From assembly GCF_014138605.1 (NCBI RefSeq), contig NZ_JACJHX010000003.1, positions 124,001 to 188,000 of the forward strand: a stretch of DNA of 64,000 bases. Direction: 5' to 3'. This document shows, piece by piece, positions 16,708 to 24,893 of the stretch. The notes beneath the pieces were generated by a model. It did no database searches. It was given only the letters and a program-made list of their open reading frames with translations, and was not told the origin of the DNA. Position 1 is the first letter of the stretch. Every line of letters begins with the position of its first letter. The position numbers were made by a program, and so were the translations under genes. Origin of the DNA: Peribacillus huizhouensis. GTDB lineage: Bacteria; Bacillota; Bacilli; Bacillales; DSM-1321.

Positions 16708-16780
16708 GCTGTGTTAAAGGTCATTGTTGATTTATTACTATGTTGATTGGAGCGAAAATCAACAGCCAAGTTTAACACAG
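16708..16780 (+). repeat. Internally deleted copy of a Bacillus intergenic repeat with 10-base terminal inverted repeats
   Basis: CTGTGTTAAA (16708-16717) and TTTAACACAG (16771-16780) are perfect inverted ends. The body (ATTGTTGATTTATTACTATG, TTGATTGGAGC, then AATCAACAGCCAAG) equals the two ends of the 175-base element at 50042-50217 with the GC-rich centre missing. A third, degenerate, inverted copy is at 47644-47795. Confidence 0.7.
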
Positions 16781-16814
16781 CCTAATTTTTTTTAAAAAAA
16801 GGAGAGATCGTATC

Positions 16815-17948
16815 ATGATTATTGGTGTACCTAAAGAAATTAAAAATAATGAAAACCGTGTGGCTTTAACTCCAGCTGGAGTCGTTTCATTCGTAAATGC
16901 CGGTCATAAAGTATTAGTGGAGAAAAACGCCGGTATGGGCAGTGGTTTTACCAATGAAGATTACTTGAATTATGGTGCAGAAATCATTGAAAATGTGGCA
17001 GATGTGTGGGCGCAATCAGATATGATTATGAAAGTAAAAGAGCCTCTGCCAAGTGAGTATGGTTATTTCCGTGAAGGCTTAATTTTATTCACCTATTTAC
17101 ATTTGGCTGCTGAACCGGCGTTAGCTCAGGCGCTTAAAGAAAATAGCGTTCTTGCGATTGCCTATGAAACTGTTTCAGTGAATCGCACGCTGCCGCTGCT
17201 GACGCCAATGAGTGAGGTTGCCGGCCGGATGGCTGCACAAATCGGTGCGCAATTTTTACAAAAATCAAACGGTGGTAAAGGAATCCTTCTTGCGGGTGTT
17301 CCTGGTGTAAGCCGTGGGAAAGTGACCATTATTGGCGGCGGTATTGTTGGTACCAACGCAGCGAAAATGGCTATTGGATTAGGGGCGGATGTAACGATTA
17401 TCGATGTGAGTGCGGATCGGTTACGTCAATTGGATGATATTTTTGGCAATTCAATTAAAACACTCATGTCCAACCCGTTCAATATCACACAGGCAGTAGC
17501 TGAGGCTGACCTTTTAGTTGGTGCTGTATTGATTCCTGGTGCAAAAGCTCCTAAGCTGGTAACAGAAGAAATGATAAAGGCAATGAAGCCTGGTTCAGTT
17601 GTTGTTGATGTGGCTATCGACCAAGGTGGAATCGTTGAAACGATCGATCATATTACCACTCATGACAACCCAACCTATGAAAAGCATGGTGTTGTTCATT
17701 ACGCTGTAGCCAATATGCCTGGTGCAGTTCCAAGAACTTCAACCATTGCCCTAACGAATGTTACTCTTCCATATGCCTTACAGATGGCAAACAAAGGTGT
17801 ATATCAAGCCATCGCTGAAAACGAAGCATTAAAACTTGGAGTAAACGTAGCTAATGGTGAAATAACTTTTGAAGCCGTTGCAAGAGATCTTGGTTACGAC
17901 TATGTAAGAGTAGAAGATGCTTTAGAAAAAGAAATGGTTGCACGATAA
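16815..17948 (+). CDS. ald: Alanine dehydrogenase
   Basis: A 377-residue NAD-dependent enzyme that interconverts L-alanine with pyruvate and ammonia in the cytosol. Visible are the N-terminal [20 protein letters not shown], the catalytic Lys in [10 protein letters not shown] and His in [10 protein letters not shown], the Rossmann motif [13 protein letters not shown] and the [14 protein letters not shown] signature. Length is the family standard. AAAGGAGAGATCGT precedes the ATG. Next to kynureninase it can feed the alanine released from kynurenine into pyruvate; in Bacillus, Ald is also needed for alanine use in sporulation and germination. A strong terminator follows at once. Confidence 0.96.
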   Translation: MIIGVPKEIKNNENRVALTPAGVVSFVNAGHKVLVEKNAGMGSGFTNEDYLNYGAEIIENVADVWAQSDMIMKVKEPLPSEYGYFREGLILFTYLHLAAEPALAQALKENSVLAIAYETVSVNRTLPLLTPMSEVAGRMAAQIGAQFLQKSNGGKGILLAGVPGVSRGKVTIIGGGIVGTNAAKMAIGLGADVTIIDVSADRLRQLDDIFGNSIKTLMSNPFNITQAVAEADLLVGAVLIPGAKAPKLVTEEMIKAMKPGSVVVDVAIDQGGIVETIDHITTHDNPTYEKHGVVHYAVANMPGAVPRTSTIALTNVTLPYALQMANKGVYQAIAENEALKLGVNVANGEITFEAVARDLGYDYVRVEDALEKEMVAR

Positions 17949-17992
17949 AGTTTAAAGGACTAAACAGTATTATGTTTAGTCCTTTAAACTTT
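17947..17992 (+). terminator. Terminator after ald
   Basis: AAAGTTTAAAGGACTAAAC pairs over its whole length with GTTTAGTCCTTTAAACTTT, a perfect 19-base stem, then TATTAAT. Confidence 0.9.
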
Positions 17993-18152
17993 ATTAATAA
18001 AAAATGATGTCACTCTCTGAAACCAAACATCGACAAAATAGGGGAATGACAGGAACAATGGATTAGCATAATCGTTGCCATATTCTAGTGGGGGTTCAGC
18101 CGAGATATACACGTTATCTTAACTAAGAAAATTAAAAAATGAATTTAAAAGG

Positions 18153-18270
18153 GCCCTTACGTTGAATACATGTACTCAACGTAAGGGCGGATTATGTAAA
18201 ATGACAATAAAGTTATTTAATTTTAAAACCTAAAACACGTATGACCCCGTTCTGATTTTAAGACGGGGTT
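18153..18270. other. Two consecutive hairpins in a gene-free stretch
   Basis: GCCCTTACGTTGA...TCAACGTAAGGGC (18153-18188) is a perfect 13-base stem, and ACCCCGT...ACGGGGT (18244-18270) a second one. No gene is visible between 17993 and 18760, so these may be remains of terminators from lost genes. Confidence 0.4.
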
Positions 18271-18325
18271 AAAATAAAGCTGTTTAATTTTTGATGTGAA
18301 ATACTTCACTGCACTTAAAAACACA

Positions 18326-18392
18326 ACAATAAAGTCGTTTAAATCTAAGTGTTATTGCACAATTGCGCCCTATTGTTGAAGAACGAATATAA
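18326..18392 (+). repeat. Hairpin repeat with GCGCCC core, copy 2
   Basis: AATAAAGTCGTTTAAATCTA, GTGTTATTGCACAATT, GCGCCC, TATTGTTGAAGAAC; the flanks pair (GTTATTnCACAAT with ATTGTTGAAGAAC) so the unit folds as a hairpin. Best match is the copy at 9449-9518. A nearby TAATGGTACGGTTCACCGT (18461-18479) has a partner TATGGTACGGTTCTCCGT at 21367-21384. Confidence 0.65.
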
Positions 18393-18768
18393 AATCTTTT
18401 CTGTCTAAAAAAATGAGGAGCAATCCCTCTTATTAACCTCAAAAATTATAGTCTAAATTACTAATGGTACGGTTCACCGTGATGTATCCAAATGAGATTC
18501 TATAACTTATTTAAAATTCCCCACTAAAATAAATTACATCAAATATATCACCAATTATCTAAATATTCTAATCGTATTGTCGAAAAAAGATAGATTGGGG
18601 TAGCTCCAATCTGTCTAGCTTCTTGTTAGGATTTACCCTAAAGCACATACAATGACTTTGATTTTGATCCTGATGATCTAAGTGTATTGATTCGATAAAT
18701 CCCTTGCGTCAATTTTATCGTTTTTGAAAATAATTCGTTTGAAATATTAATATTTTTATATAAAATAA

Positions 18769-18980
18769 TTGACTTTTCTGATTTTTTATCATAAAGTAGT
18801 CATTAACTTAATACGGAATAATCCTTATCGCGAGCCAGGGGAGGAAATTGGTCCTATGATCCTGCAGCAACCTGTTATTTTCTATGGGAAATAACAAGGT
18901 GCTAAATCCAACAGACATGATGTCTGGAAGATGAGGAAGAGAAAAAACCTCTTCCTCTTGGGAGAGGTTTTTTCTCTGTT
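18769..18980 (+). ncRNA. SAM-I (S-box) riboswitch with transcription terminator
   Basis: After a promoter (TTGACT, 17 bases, TAAAGT at 18792-18797), the leader from 18822 has the S-box core: CTTATCGCGAG, GGGGAGGAA, TTGGTCCTATGATCCTGCAG, CAACCT, AAGGTGCTAAATCC and GGAAGATGAGG. The 3' P1 strand GAGGAAGAG can pair with CTCTTCCTC (antiterminator), while AGAGAAAAAACCTCT and AGAGGTTTTTTCTCT (to 18977) form the competing terminator. High SAM should therefore stop transcription of the downstream transporter. Confidence 0.9.
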
Positions 18981-19105
18981 TACATCCTATGACTTCAGGT
19001 AAGGAACCTGTTCCAAACTGGCTTATTATAATTCCTACTAAATACATATATTTAGTTAGTTTTATGATTAAGCTAAATAATAAATAGGAAATTGGGGGAA
19101 ACAGT

Positions 19106-20719
19106 ATGACAACTGTAGGATATTGGTTTATTGGCTTTGCGTTAGCTTACACTTTCTTTCTTATTTTTGTAAGCCAGCTTGCAAGAAAGAAAGCAGTGGA
19201 CGGAAATGGATTTTTTGTTGGAGGGCGAGGATTTAACACTTTATTTGTTACGGTTTGTATAACGGGGCTTTTTTCTGGTTCATCATATATTGCCATATTG
19301 GAACTTAGCTATCTGACTGGAATATCTGCTATTTGGTATGGGGTTGCTGAGACCATTCATGTTCTTATCATTGCGCTAGTTTTAATTGCACCTTTCAGAA
19401 AAAGAGCGTTAATTACTATTTCGGGATTGTTAGGAGACCGCTACGGAGAGAGCGTTCGAGGGGTTGCAGGTGCCATTACCGCATTTACATTTCCTATGTG
19501 GTCGGTTGCAACTGCCCTTGCATTTGCTTCAGCACTCTCTGTTTTTACAGGAATTTCGTTAATTTGGTCGGTCGCACTAACAGCATTATTACTTCTTGTA
19601 TATTTACAGTTCGGCGGTATGTGGTCCATTGGATTCACACAGTTAAGCAATGTAATCGTATTTTTCATTATGCTTGCAATTGGTACTTATGCATTCTTTC
19701 TTAATCCTGGAATCGAAGGAATTAAAACTTTATTTACAGAAAAACCACAGCTGGCTTCTTTTAATGGAGCAGGTATTCAAACGATCTTGGCTTGGTTTGG
19801 CACATTTTTATTTAACGTCATTCTTGCACAGGCAGCATTTCAAATGGCATTATCTTGTAAAACTCCGAATCAAGGGCGAAACGGTTTAATTTTCGCATCT
19901 TTACTTGGAATACCTTTAATTATAGGGGCTGTTGTTTTTGGCTTAGCCGCAGCTCAAGTTGTTCCAAATGAATCTCGTGGGCTTGTCGCTGTTCCTCTTT
20001 ACTTGATGGAAACACTTCCTGCTCCACTTGTTGGATTATTTTTTCTAGGTTTCTGGGCCGCTGCTCTAAGCTGGGGAGCGCCCTGCCAATTTTCAGGTGC
20101 CACGAGTCTTGGACGTGATGTAGGAAAGGCATTAAATCCAAAAGCAACGGAGCTTCAGCTTGTCCGTTACACGAAATGGTCATTACTTTTATTAACTGTT
20201 TTAATGGTAGGATTTGCGCTATTACGTTCAGAACAATCGGCATGGTGGAATGTCCTTGCCTGGGTAACTAGAAATTCAGCAACTTTTGCACCAGTAGTAG
20301 CTGCATTATTTTGGCCAGTAGTAACAAGACGGGCTGCCCTTATTTCTCTATTTACCGGTTCACTTTCTGGATTATTGTGGTATCACCTTAGCGGATGGGC
20401 GATTAGCGATTTCTACCTGAACATTCATCCTGTATGGATAGGAATGGTCATTAATATTATTACCATTATTTTAGCTAGTTTGGTTGATAATGTTGGGAAA
20501 TGGGAATGGAGAGGATCTGTTAGAAGCTTTGGATTTTATTCTTTTGTATTCTCTATTACTTTGACAGTTTATATGGTTCCTTCATTTAGTTTCCTGTACC
20601 AAAATGGGCTAATCGGTTTATTTCTAATGCTCATTGTATCAGGTCTATTTATTAGCTGCATGTTTTTCATTAAGAAGAAGGAAAAATCCATTATTACTGA
20701 CATTCAAATAGGAATTTAA
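19106..20719 (+). CDS. Sodium:solute symporter family transporter under SAM-riboswitch control
   Basis: A 537-residue polytopic membrane protein of the SSS family with about 13-14 helices. The region KKAVDGNGFFVGGRGFN is the typical SSS loop after helix 1, and GLFSGSSYIAILELSY the substrate/Na+ helix. A TTGGGGG ribosome site precedes the ATG. Because an S-box riboswitch controls it, the substrate is probably methionine or a related sulfur compound; known S-box methionine transporters are ABC (MetNPQ), NhaC-like (MetT) or SNF (MetPS) types, so an SSS member would be less familiar. Twelve bases downstream begins an OsmC gene in the same transcript. Confidence 0.85.
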   Translation: MTTVGYWFIGFALAYTFFLIFVSQLARKKAVDGNGFFVGGRGFNTLFVTVCITGLFSGSSYIAILELSYLTGISAIWYGVAETIHVLIIALVLIAPFRKRALITISGLLGDRYGESVRGVAGAITAFTFPMWSVATALAFASALSVFTGISLIWSVALTALLLLVYLQFGGMWSIGFTQLSNVIVFFIMLAIGTYAFFLNPGIEGIKTLFTEKPQLASFNGAGIQTILAWFGTFLFNVILAQAAFQMALSCKTPNQGRNGLIFASLLGIPLIIGAVVFGLAAAQVVPNESRGLVAVPLYLMETLPAPLVGLFFLGFWAAALSWGAPCQFSGATSLGRDVGKALNPKATELQLVRYTKWSLLLLTVLMVGFALLRSEQSAWWNVLAWVTRNSATFAPVVAALFWPVVTRRAALISLFTGSLSGLLWYHLSGWAISDFYLNIHPVWIGMVINIITIILASLVDNVGKWEWRGSVRSFGFYSFVFSITLTVYMVPSFSFLYQNGLIGLFLMLIVSGLFISCMFFIKKKEKSIITDIQIGI

Positions 20720-20731
20720 AGGAGCTAAATC

Positions 20732-21190
20732 ATGAAAATTAAAGAAAATATTCATATAAGAAATATAGAAGTAAATACAAAGTGGAAAAGGAAGGTACAA
20801 ACAGAACATTTCGTTCGAGGGTTTCAATTTTTAATCGATGAACCCAAAAAGTTAGGCGGCGATAATGAAGCCCCCACTCCGTTGGAATATGTTCTTGGAT
20901 CCTTTAATGGATGTTTATTGGTTGTCATTGATTTAGTAGCAAAGGAATTGGAGTTTCAATATGATAACATCGATATCACAAGCAATGCACTTGTTGACCG
21001 GAGAGGCCTTGCCGGAACAGCAAATGTATCTCCATATTATCAATCTGTTGAAAACGAAATAATCTTTTATACAGAAGAAACCGAAGAAAGATTAGAAGAA
21101 TTAAAGGAAATTGTTATCAAGCGGTGCCCTTTATATAATTTGCTGAAAAATGCTGGTGTTAAGATTCATTTGAATTGGACAATTAAATAG
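20732..21190 (+). CDS. OsmC family protein
   Basis: A 152-residue OsmC/Ohr-fold protein: the segment PTPLEYVLGSFNGCLLVVID holds the first conserved Cys, and IVIKRCPLYNLLKNAGVKI the second. The two cysteines form the peroxidase centre in active OsmC/Ohr enzymes that reduce organic hydroperoxides. It follows the SAM-riboswitch-controlled symporter by 12 bases with AAAGGAG ahead of its ATG, so it should be induced when SAM is low. Its role beside a probable sulfur-compound transporter is unknown. A hairpin terminator lies 90 bases downstream. Confidence 0.85.
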   Translation: MKIKENIHIRNIEVNTKWKRKVQTEHFVRGFQFLIDEPKKLGGDNEAPTPLEYVLGSFNGCLLVVIDLVAKELEFQYDNIDITSNALVDRRGLAGTANVSPYYQSVENEIIFYTEETEERLEELKEIVIKRCPLYNLLKNAGVKIHLNWTIK

Positions 21191-21281
21191 AATTATTTTC
21201 AGGAAAAGGGTTAGTTCCCCCTGTTTTAACACAGATAAAGACTGACCCAAAATCTGATTAATCGTATGCCATGCGGTCCAA

Positions 21282-21333
21282 AAGAACCCTTTGTCCAACC
21301 TTTTTTTGTTTTTGTTGGATGAAGGGTTCTTTA
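21282..21333 (+). terminator. Terminator downstream of the symporter-OsmC operon
   Basis: AAGAACCCTT (21283-21292) with AAGGGTTCTT (21323-21332), extended by CCAA/TTGG, around a T-rich loop, followed by TAAATTTT. Confidence 0.65.
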
Positions 21334-21540
21334 AATTTTATAAGTTTAAAAAAAACTCATTTACTTATGGTACGGTTCTCCGTCCTTAATCCCAAACTAA
21401 TTGTAGTTATTCCACAATCTGGCCCTATAATGGAAATAGCGCTGTTCCTTATTACAGAAAAACGCCCGTTTGCTGAAGTTCATTGCTTAAACCTCATTCT
21501 AGATAAGCACCTGTATATTGAAATGGCCCATGCTAGATAC

Positions 21541-21678
21541 TATTGGATGGCAACGGTTAATTTTATTTTGTTATTAAGGTTAGTTCATGGAATCGGTTGG
21601 GCGATCACAACCACTTCCTACGGCACAATTGTAGCACTTTCTTTGGTTTTATTTTTTAGGTGTTTGGTTATTGTCTAA
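21541..21678 (+). pseudogene. Internal fragment of an MFS transporter
   Basis: A short frame reads LLRLVHGIGWAITTTSYGTI, which is the helix-4/5 region of drug-efflux type major facilitator proteins (R-x-x-H-G-x-G-W). Sequence before it belongs to a degenerate GCGCCC repeat and after it the family pattern is lost. It is a leftover of a longer gene. The remainder of the 21191-21785 gap holds repeat sequence and the terminator only. Confidence 0.45.
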
Positions 21679-21785
21679 CAAAACAACAAAAAAGCTAAAT
21701 ACCATGCATTAAAAAAAGTTGTAAACGTCGTTTTCCACTGATCTAGGTGTTCGAAAAATTAACTTTCAGGAAAGAAGTGCAATTT

Positions 21786-22352
21786 ATGTATAAAATTCAA
21801 GCTAATAAAACCGCATTAGTCCTCATTGATCTACAGAAAGGAATTACTGGTTTAAAAGGTGCACCTCACGACACTTCTACAGTTGTCCGAAATGCATCAC
21901 AACTCGCAGGTGCCTTTCGTCGGGCAGGTGCATTTGTCACATTTGTACATGTTGATTTTTTAGATGGAAAAGATGCGTTGCATCCTGATGCGGAAATGCA
22001 ATTGCCTCCTAAACTATCTGAAGATTGGGCTGAATTCCCACCCGAACTGAATGTGCAACCGACAGACCATATCGTCACAAAGCGTCATTTCGGAGCTTTC
22101 TTCGGCACTGATCTTGACTTGCAACTTCGTAGACGTGGAATAGAAAACATTGTATTAGGTGGAATCTCAACCCATATTGGAGTTGATACTACTGCTCGTG
22201 AAGCATATCAACACAACTACAATCAAATTTTTGTAACAGATGCCATGACTGCTACATCAATCGAAGCTCATGAATTCCCATGTAAGTTTATCTTCCCACT
22301 TATAGGACGAATGGCAACGACCGAGGAAGTACTCGCAGCACTAGAGTCATGA
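21786..22352 (+). CDS. Isochorismatase-like hydrolase lacking the catalytic cysteine
   Basis: The 188-residue cysteine-hydrolase-fold protein has Asp15 (ALVLIDLQKG) and Lys99 (VTKRHFGAFFGTDL) of the triad, but the position of the nucleophilic Cys is Gly132 in GGISTHIGVDTTAREAY. In true isochorismatases the Cys is likewise a Gly, whereas nicotinamidase-like amidases keep it, so vinyl-ether hydrolysis or another non-thiol reaction is favoured over amide hydrolysis. The ATG at 21786 follows AGGAAAG; 13 more upstream codons are open. It stands alone, and no siderophore or menaquinone genes are nearby. Confidence 0.85.
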   Translation: MYKIQANKTALVLIDLQKGITGLKGAPHDTSTVVRNASQLAGAFRRAGAFVTFVHVDFLDGKDALHPDAEMQLPPKLSEDWAEFPPELNVQPTDHIVTKRHFGAFFGTDLDLQLRRRGIENIVLGGISTHIGVDTTAREAYQHNYNQIFVTDAMTATSIEAHEFPCKFIFPLIGRMATTEEVLAALES

Positions 22353-22401
22353 TTTGATATATGTAATATAGTATGTATTGGGCTACCTTCAGCAAAATTA
22401 A

Positions 22402-22447
22402 GAAGCCTAGTTTTCTTTTTATAATAGAAATTAGGCTTGATTTTATT
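22402..22447 (+). terminator. Terminator after the isochorismatase-like gene
   Basis: AAGCCTAGTTTTC pairs with GAAATTAGGCTT around an A/T loop and is followed by GATTTTATTT. Confidence 0.75.
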
Positions 22448-22486
22448 TAATTGGATGGCCCTTTTCATGGTATCTGACCTCACGCA

Positions 22487-22684
22487 TTAATTGCTTTCTT
22501 TTAATTCTTCTTGTATTACATACTTTAACAATGGAGGTGCAATTAAAGTTGTAACAATAATAACTGAAGTGAAATACTCTGGGATTAACAAAGCTTCTTG
22601 CAATCCAGTTGCGGCGATAATTAAGGCTACATCTCCCCTTGATACCATCCCAGCGCCTATAAAAACCAAATATAAAATAAACAC
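22487..22684 (-). pseudogene. C-terminal remnant of a cation/proton antiporter
   Basis: The frame encodes FIGAGMVSRGDVALIIAATG and TTLIAPPLLKYVIQEELKES, the last two helices of a CPA2-type Na+/H+ antiporter (GxGMxxRGEVALI is a family hallmark). About 65 residues remain; the upstream part is absent. It is on the same strand as the antiporter entering at the left edge of the window but is 22 kb away, so it is a separate, decayed gene. Confidence 0.6.
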
Positions 22685-22731
22685 TAGAAGATTACTTTGT
22701 TGGAACTGCAGATAAGTGGGGAAATCATTAG

Positions 22732-22941
22732 AATCGCCAGATACATGAAGATAGTTATAGCCCGTCTATTCATAGTTGGTTAGGCTTTGCACCATACATT
22801 CGGAAATCACAAATTACTGCAATGTATCAAAAAGGAGCAGATATACCAACGATTGCAAAACAGTCCGGCCATAAATCACATCAAACCATTATGGAGCATT
22901 ATATTAATTTAAAAACTAGTGATGTAGATGAGTTTTTATAG
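22732..22941 (+). pseudogene. C-terminal remnant of a tyrosine recombinase/integrase
   Basis: A frame without start codon reads RKSQITAMYQKGADIPTIAK, QSGHKSHQTIMEHYINL and ends at a TAG. The GH-x-S-x-x-T-x-x-x-Y pattern, with Tyr in MEHYINL as the nucleophile, is the end of XerC/phage-type integrases. The rest of the catalytic domain (Arg, Lys, His boxes upstream) is missing. It abuts the antiporter remnant, so the spot is a decayed insertion junction. Confidence 0.65.
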
Positions 22942-22980
22942 TTACTCTGAACACATTAGTCTATGGATTTTTTTATTTAG

Positions 22981-23012
22981 AGGGGCTTACCTTAGGGTAG
23001 CCCTTTTTTAAT
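22981..23012 (+). terminator. Terminator after the integrase remnant
   Basis: GGGCTTACC and GGTAGCCC form a short stem around TTAG, followed by TTTTTTAATG. Confidence 0.75.
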
Positions 23013-23077
23013 GTAGGGATTTAAAGAAGGACTTTAAACGTTAATACAGAAATACATATAGTTAGGAGCTGAAAATT

Positions 23078-23518
23078 TTGGATAAAATGAAAAAATTAGT
23101 AGATACATCAGAAGAATATTGGCGAACACTCATTGCAAAAGATAAATGGACAGTTGCAGAAGTAATTGGTCATTTAACACAATAGGATGAATTCCTATTG
23201 AATGACCGACTACAATACTTATTTAAGGATACGCCATTGCCAAAAGCACCAAACGAAGAGGAGTTAAACTGTAAATCTACTAAGATTAGCAGAAATAGTA
23301 GCAAAGAAGAAACGATTACAAATTTTATGAACGTAGGGAGAAAGTTAATAATTGCTGTTCATAATATAGAGGATGAATTATGGGATAATGAGCTAACGAT
23401 TTGTAGTAGGACACTACCATTTCGTGAATATTTAAAAGATTTCATAAATCATGATTTACATCATTTTGAACAGAGTAATGAAGTGATTCTTACACAATCA
23501 TTTTGTAATAATAAATAA
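23078..23518 (+). pseudogene. DinB-family gene interrupted by an in-frame amber codon
   Basis: From a TTG at 23078 (GGAGCTGAAAATT ahead) the frame reads TSEEYWRTLIAKDKWTVAEV, IGHLTQ, then TAG at 23183-23185, then DEFLLNDRLQYLFKD and on to 23518 in the same frame. DinB/YfiT relatives have HLxxWDxFL here, so the stop replaces the Trp (TGG to TAG) and everything downstream, including the NHDLHHFEQ metal-site segment, is intact. This is one point mutation in an otherwise 146-codon gene. An intact DinB-type gene follows 37 bases later. Confidence 0.7.
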
Positions 23519-23555
23519 GTAAAAGAAATAACGAATAGGGAAAAGGGGATTGAAA

Positions 23556-24065
23556 ATGGATGTAAGATACCCAATTGGGAAACTACAAGTTCCTGAAAAA
23601 GTAACATTAGAAAATATTCAAGAATTGCTAAAGGAGATCGAAACTTACACGATTCGATTAAGAGAAACTGTCGACTCATTAAGTGATGAGGAATTAAGCA
23701 GAACTTATCGTGATGGTAGCTGGACGGTTCGTCAACTTGTTCATCACATTGCAGATTCTCAATTGAACATGTATCAACGTTTGAAGCTGGCTTTAACAGA
23801 TGAGAATCCAACAGTACCAGCTTTTGATGAAGAAAAGTGGGCTATTCAACCGGATACAATGCTTCCTGTAGAAAGTTCTATTAAAATGTTAGAAGGTATA
23901 AATGAGCGCATCGTATCTTTAGGACATAGTTTAACTGAAGAACAATTAGATCGAGCTTTTACTCACCAGATAAACGGCAAAATAACAGTTGCAACAAAAG
24001 TTGCAAAATTAGCTTGGCACGAAGAACATCACTTAGCCCATATAAAAATCGCATTATCAAAATAA
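23556..24065 (+). CDS. YfiT-like DinB family protein (putative bacillithiol S-transferase or metal-dependent hydrolase)
   Basis: A 169-residue four-helix DinB-fold protein. The start RYPIGKLQVPEKVTLENIQE and the metal-binding histidines in VRQLVHHIADS and LAWHEEHHLAHIKIALSK match B. subtilis YfiT. Relatives bind a divalent metal and some transfer bacillithiol to electrophiles; the substrate here is unknown. The ATG at 23556 has AAGGGG 7 bases ahead; TTG two codons earlier is less likely. It follows the amber-interrupted DinB relative, so the pair may come from a tandem of related genes. Confidence 0.88.
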   Translation: MDVRYPIGKLQVPEKVTLENIQELLKEIETYTIRLRETVDSLSDEELSRTYRDGSWTVRQLVHHIADSQLNMYQRLKLALTDENPTVPAFDEEKWAIQPDTMLPVESSIKMLEGINERIVSLGHSLTEEQLDRAFTHQINGKITVATKVAKLAWHEEHHLAHIKIALSK

Positions 24066-24082
24066 TACAATAAGTATGGAAG

Positions 24083-24112
24083 TGGCTTATCAAACCTCGA
24101 TAAGCCATTTTT
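24083..24112 (+). terminator. Terminator after the YfiT-like gene
   Basis: TGGCTTATC and GATAAGCCA form a perfect 9-base stem with a 7-base loop, then TTTTTAC. Between here and 24400 there is only a degenerate repeat near 24300. Confidence 0.85.
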
Positions 24113-24400
24113 ACATAGCTGAAACTTAGTACTCAGTAATAGTCAATGATTTTGGATTTTTCTTATGAACTGTCAAGATTAGCCGGGAATGTTCCATATC
24201 TGTGTGTTTTGAAAGAAGATTAATCAAAACACACTTTTCTATATTCAATTGAATCAGTCTTTTATAAAAAAGTTTGATAACTTTTGTGATTCTTATGCAA
24301 TTAAAGCGCCCTTAAATGGAAGATCGGTTAACAATATTCAGAAATTAAAAAGTTGCAGAAAAGCTCCCAGTTTATTGACATAAGATCCTTTCCAAAATTA

Positions 24401-24436
24401 AAAAAGACTACTCAATATAATTTGAACAGTCCTTTT
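24401..24436 (-). terminator. Terminator of the azl operon (minus strand)
   Basis: On the minus strand an imperfect stem, AAGGACTGTTCAA with TTGAGTAGTCTT, is followed by TTTTA. It lies about 125 bases past the azlD stop. Confidence 0.6.
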
Positions 24437-24560
24437 CAATATTTGTATATGTTTATGAGAAATGGGAATTAATTGTGTTTTCCACTTTATTTAACATGCC
24501 TTTATATGTTTCATCATCAAGGTATCCAATACTTCCGAATTTTTAGTACTACCAATGTAG

Positions 24561-24893
24561 CTAAAAAATCATTTGAACCAAAACCATGTAGACAATCGTT
24601 CCCCCAGCTATTGAGAGGAACATGTTTTTCTTCCAAACATGAAGAAGTACAACTATAGTCACCCCCATAAATTCAGGGATGCCATGACTCCTAGAAAATA
24701 AACTTACATCCCTTAAACAATAAATGATCAAAAGTCCAAATACTGCTGATGACAGCACTTTACCGAGATATTGTATGTACTTCGGCGTGGGTTTACCGGT
24801 TGGGAAAACAAGGAATGGAACGAACCTCGTAAGCATCGTGCCTAAAACAACCATTGCTATTATTATAATCTGCTGCGTTATACCCATTGTCAT
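24561..24893 (-). CDS. azlD: Branched-chain amino-acid export/transport subunit AzlD
   Basis: A 110-residue membrane protein with four hydrophobic segments; the [20 protein letters not shown] and [16 protein letters not shown] segments are typical of AzlD, the small partner of AzlC. Together they form a transporter whose loss or overproduction changes branched-chain amino-acid and analogue (azaleucine) handling in B. subtilis. Its start overlaps the azlC stop by 4 bases (ATGA type), so the two are coupled. The operon order azlB-azlC-azlD is as in B. subtilis, but no brnQ follows. Confidence 0.9.
   Translation of the reverse strand: MTMGITQQIIIIAMVVLGTMLTRFVPFLVFPTGKPTPKYIQYLGKVLSSAVFGLLIIYCLRDVSLFSRSHGIPEFMGVTIVVLLHVWKKNMFLSIAGGTIVYMVLVQMIF

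Noticed and set aside
18840..19047. Minus-strand frame across the S-box leader
   Set aside because: Antisense of a conserved riboswitch and terminator without ribosome site.
21271..21540. Long plus-strand frame upstream of the MFS fragment
   Set aside because: The first 90 codons run through a terminator hairpin and a degenerate intergenic repeat; only the last part resembles a protein family, so it is not annotated as a gene.
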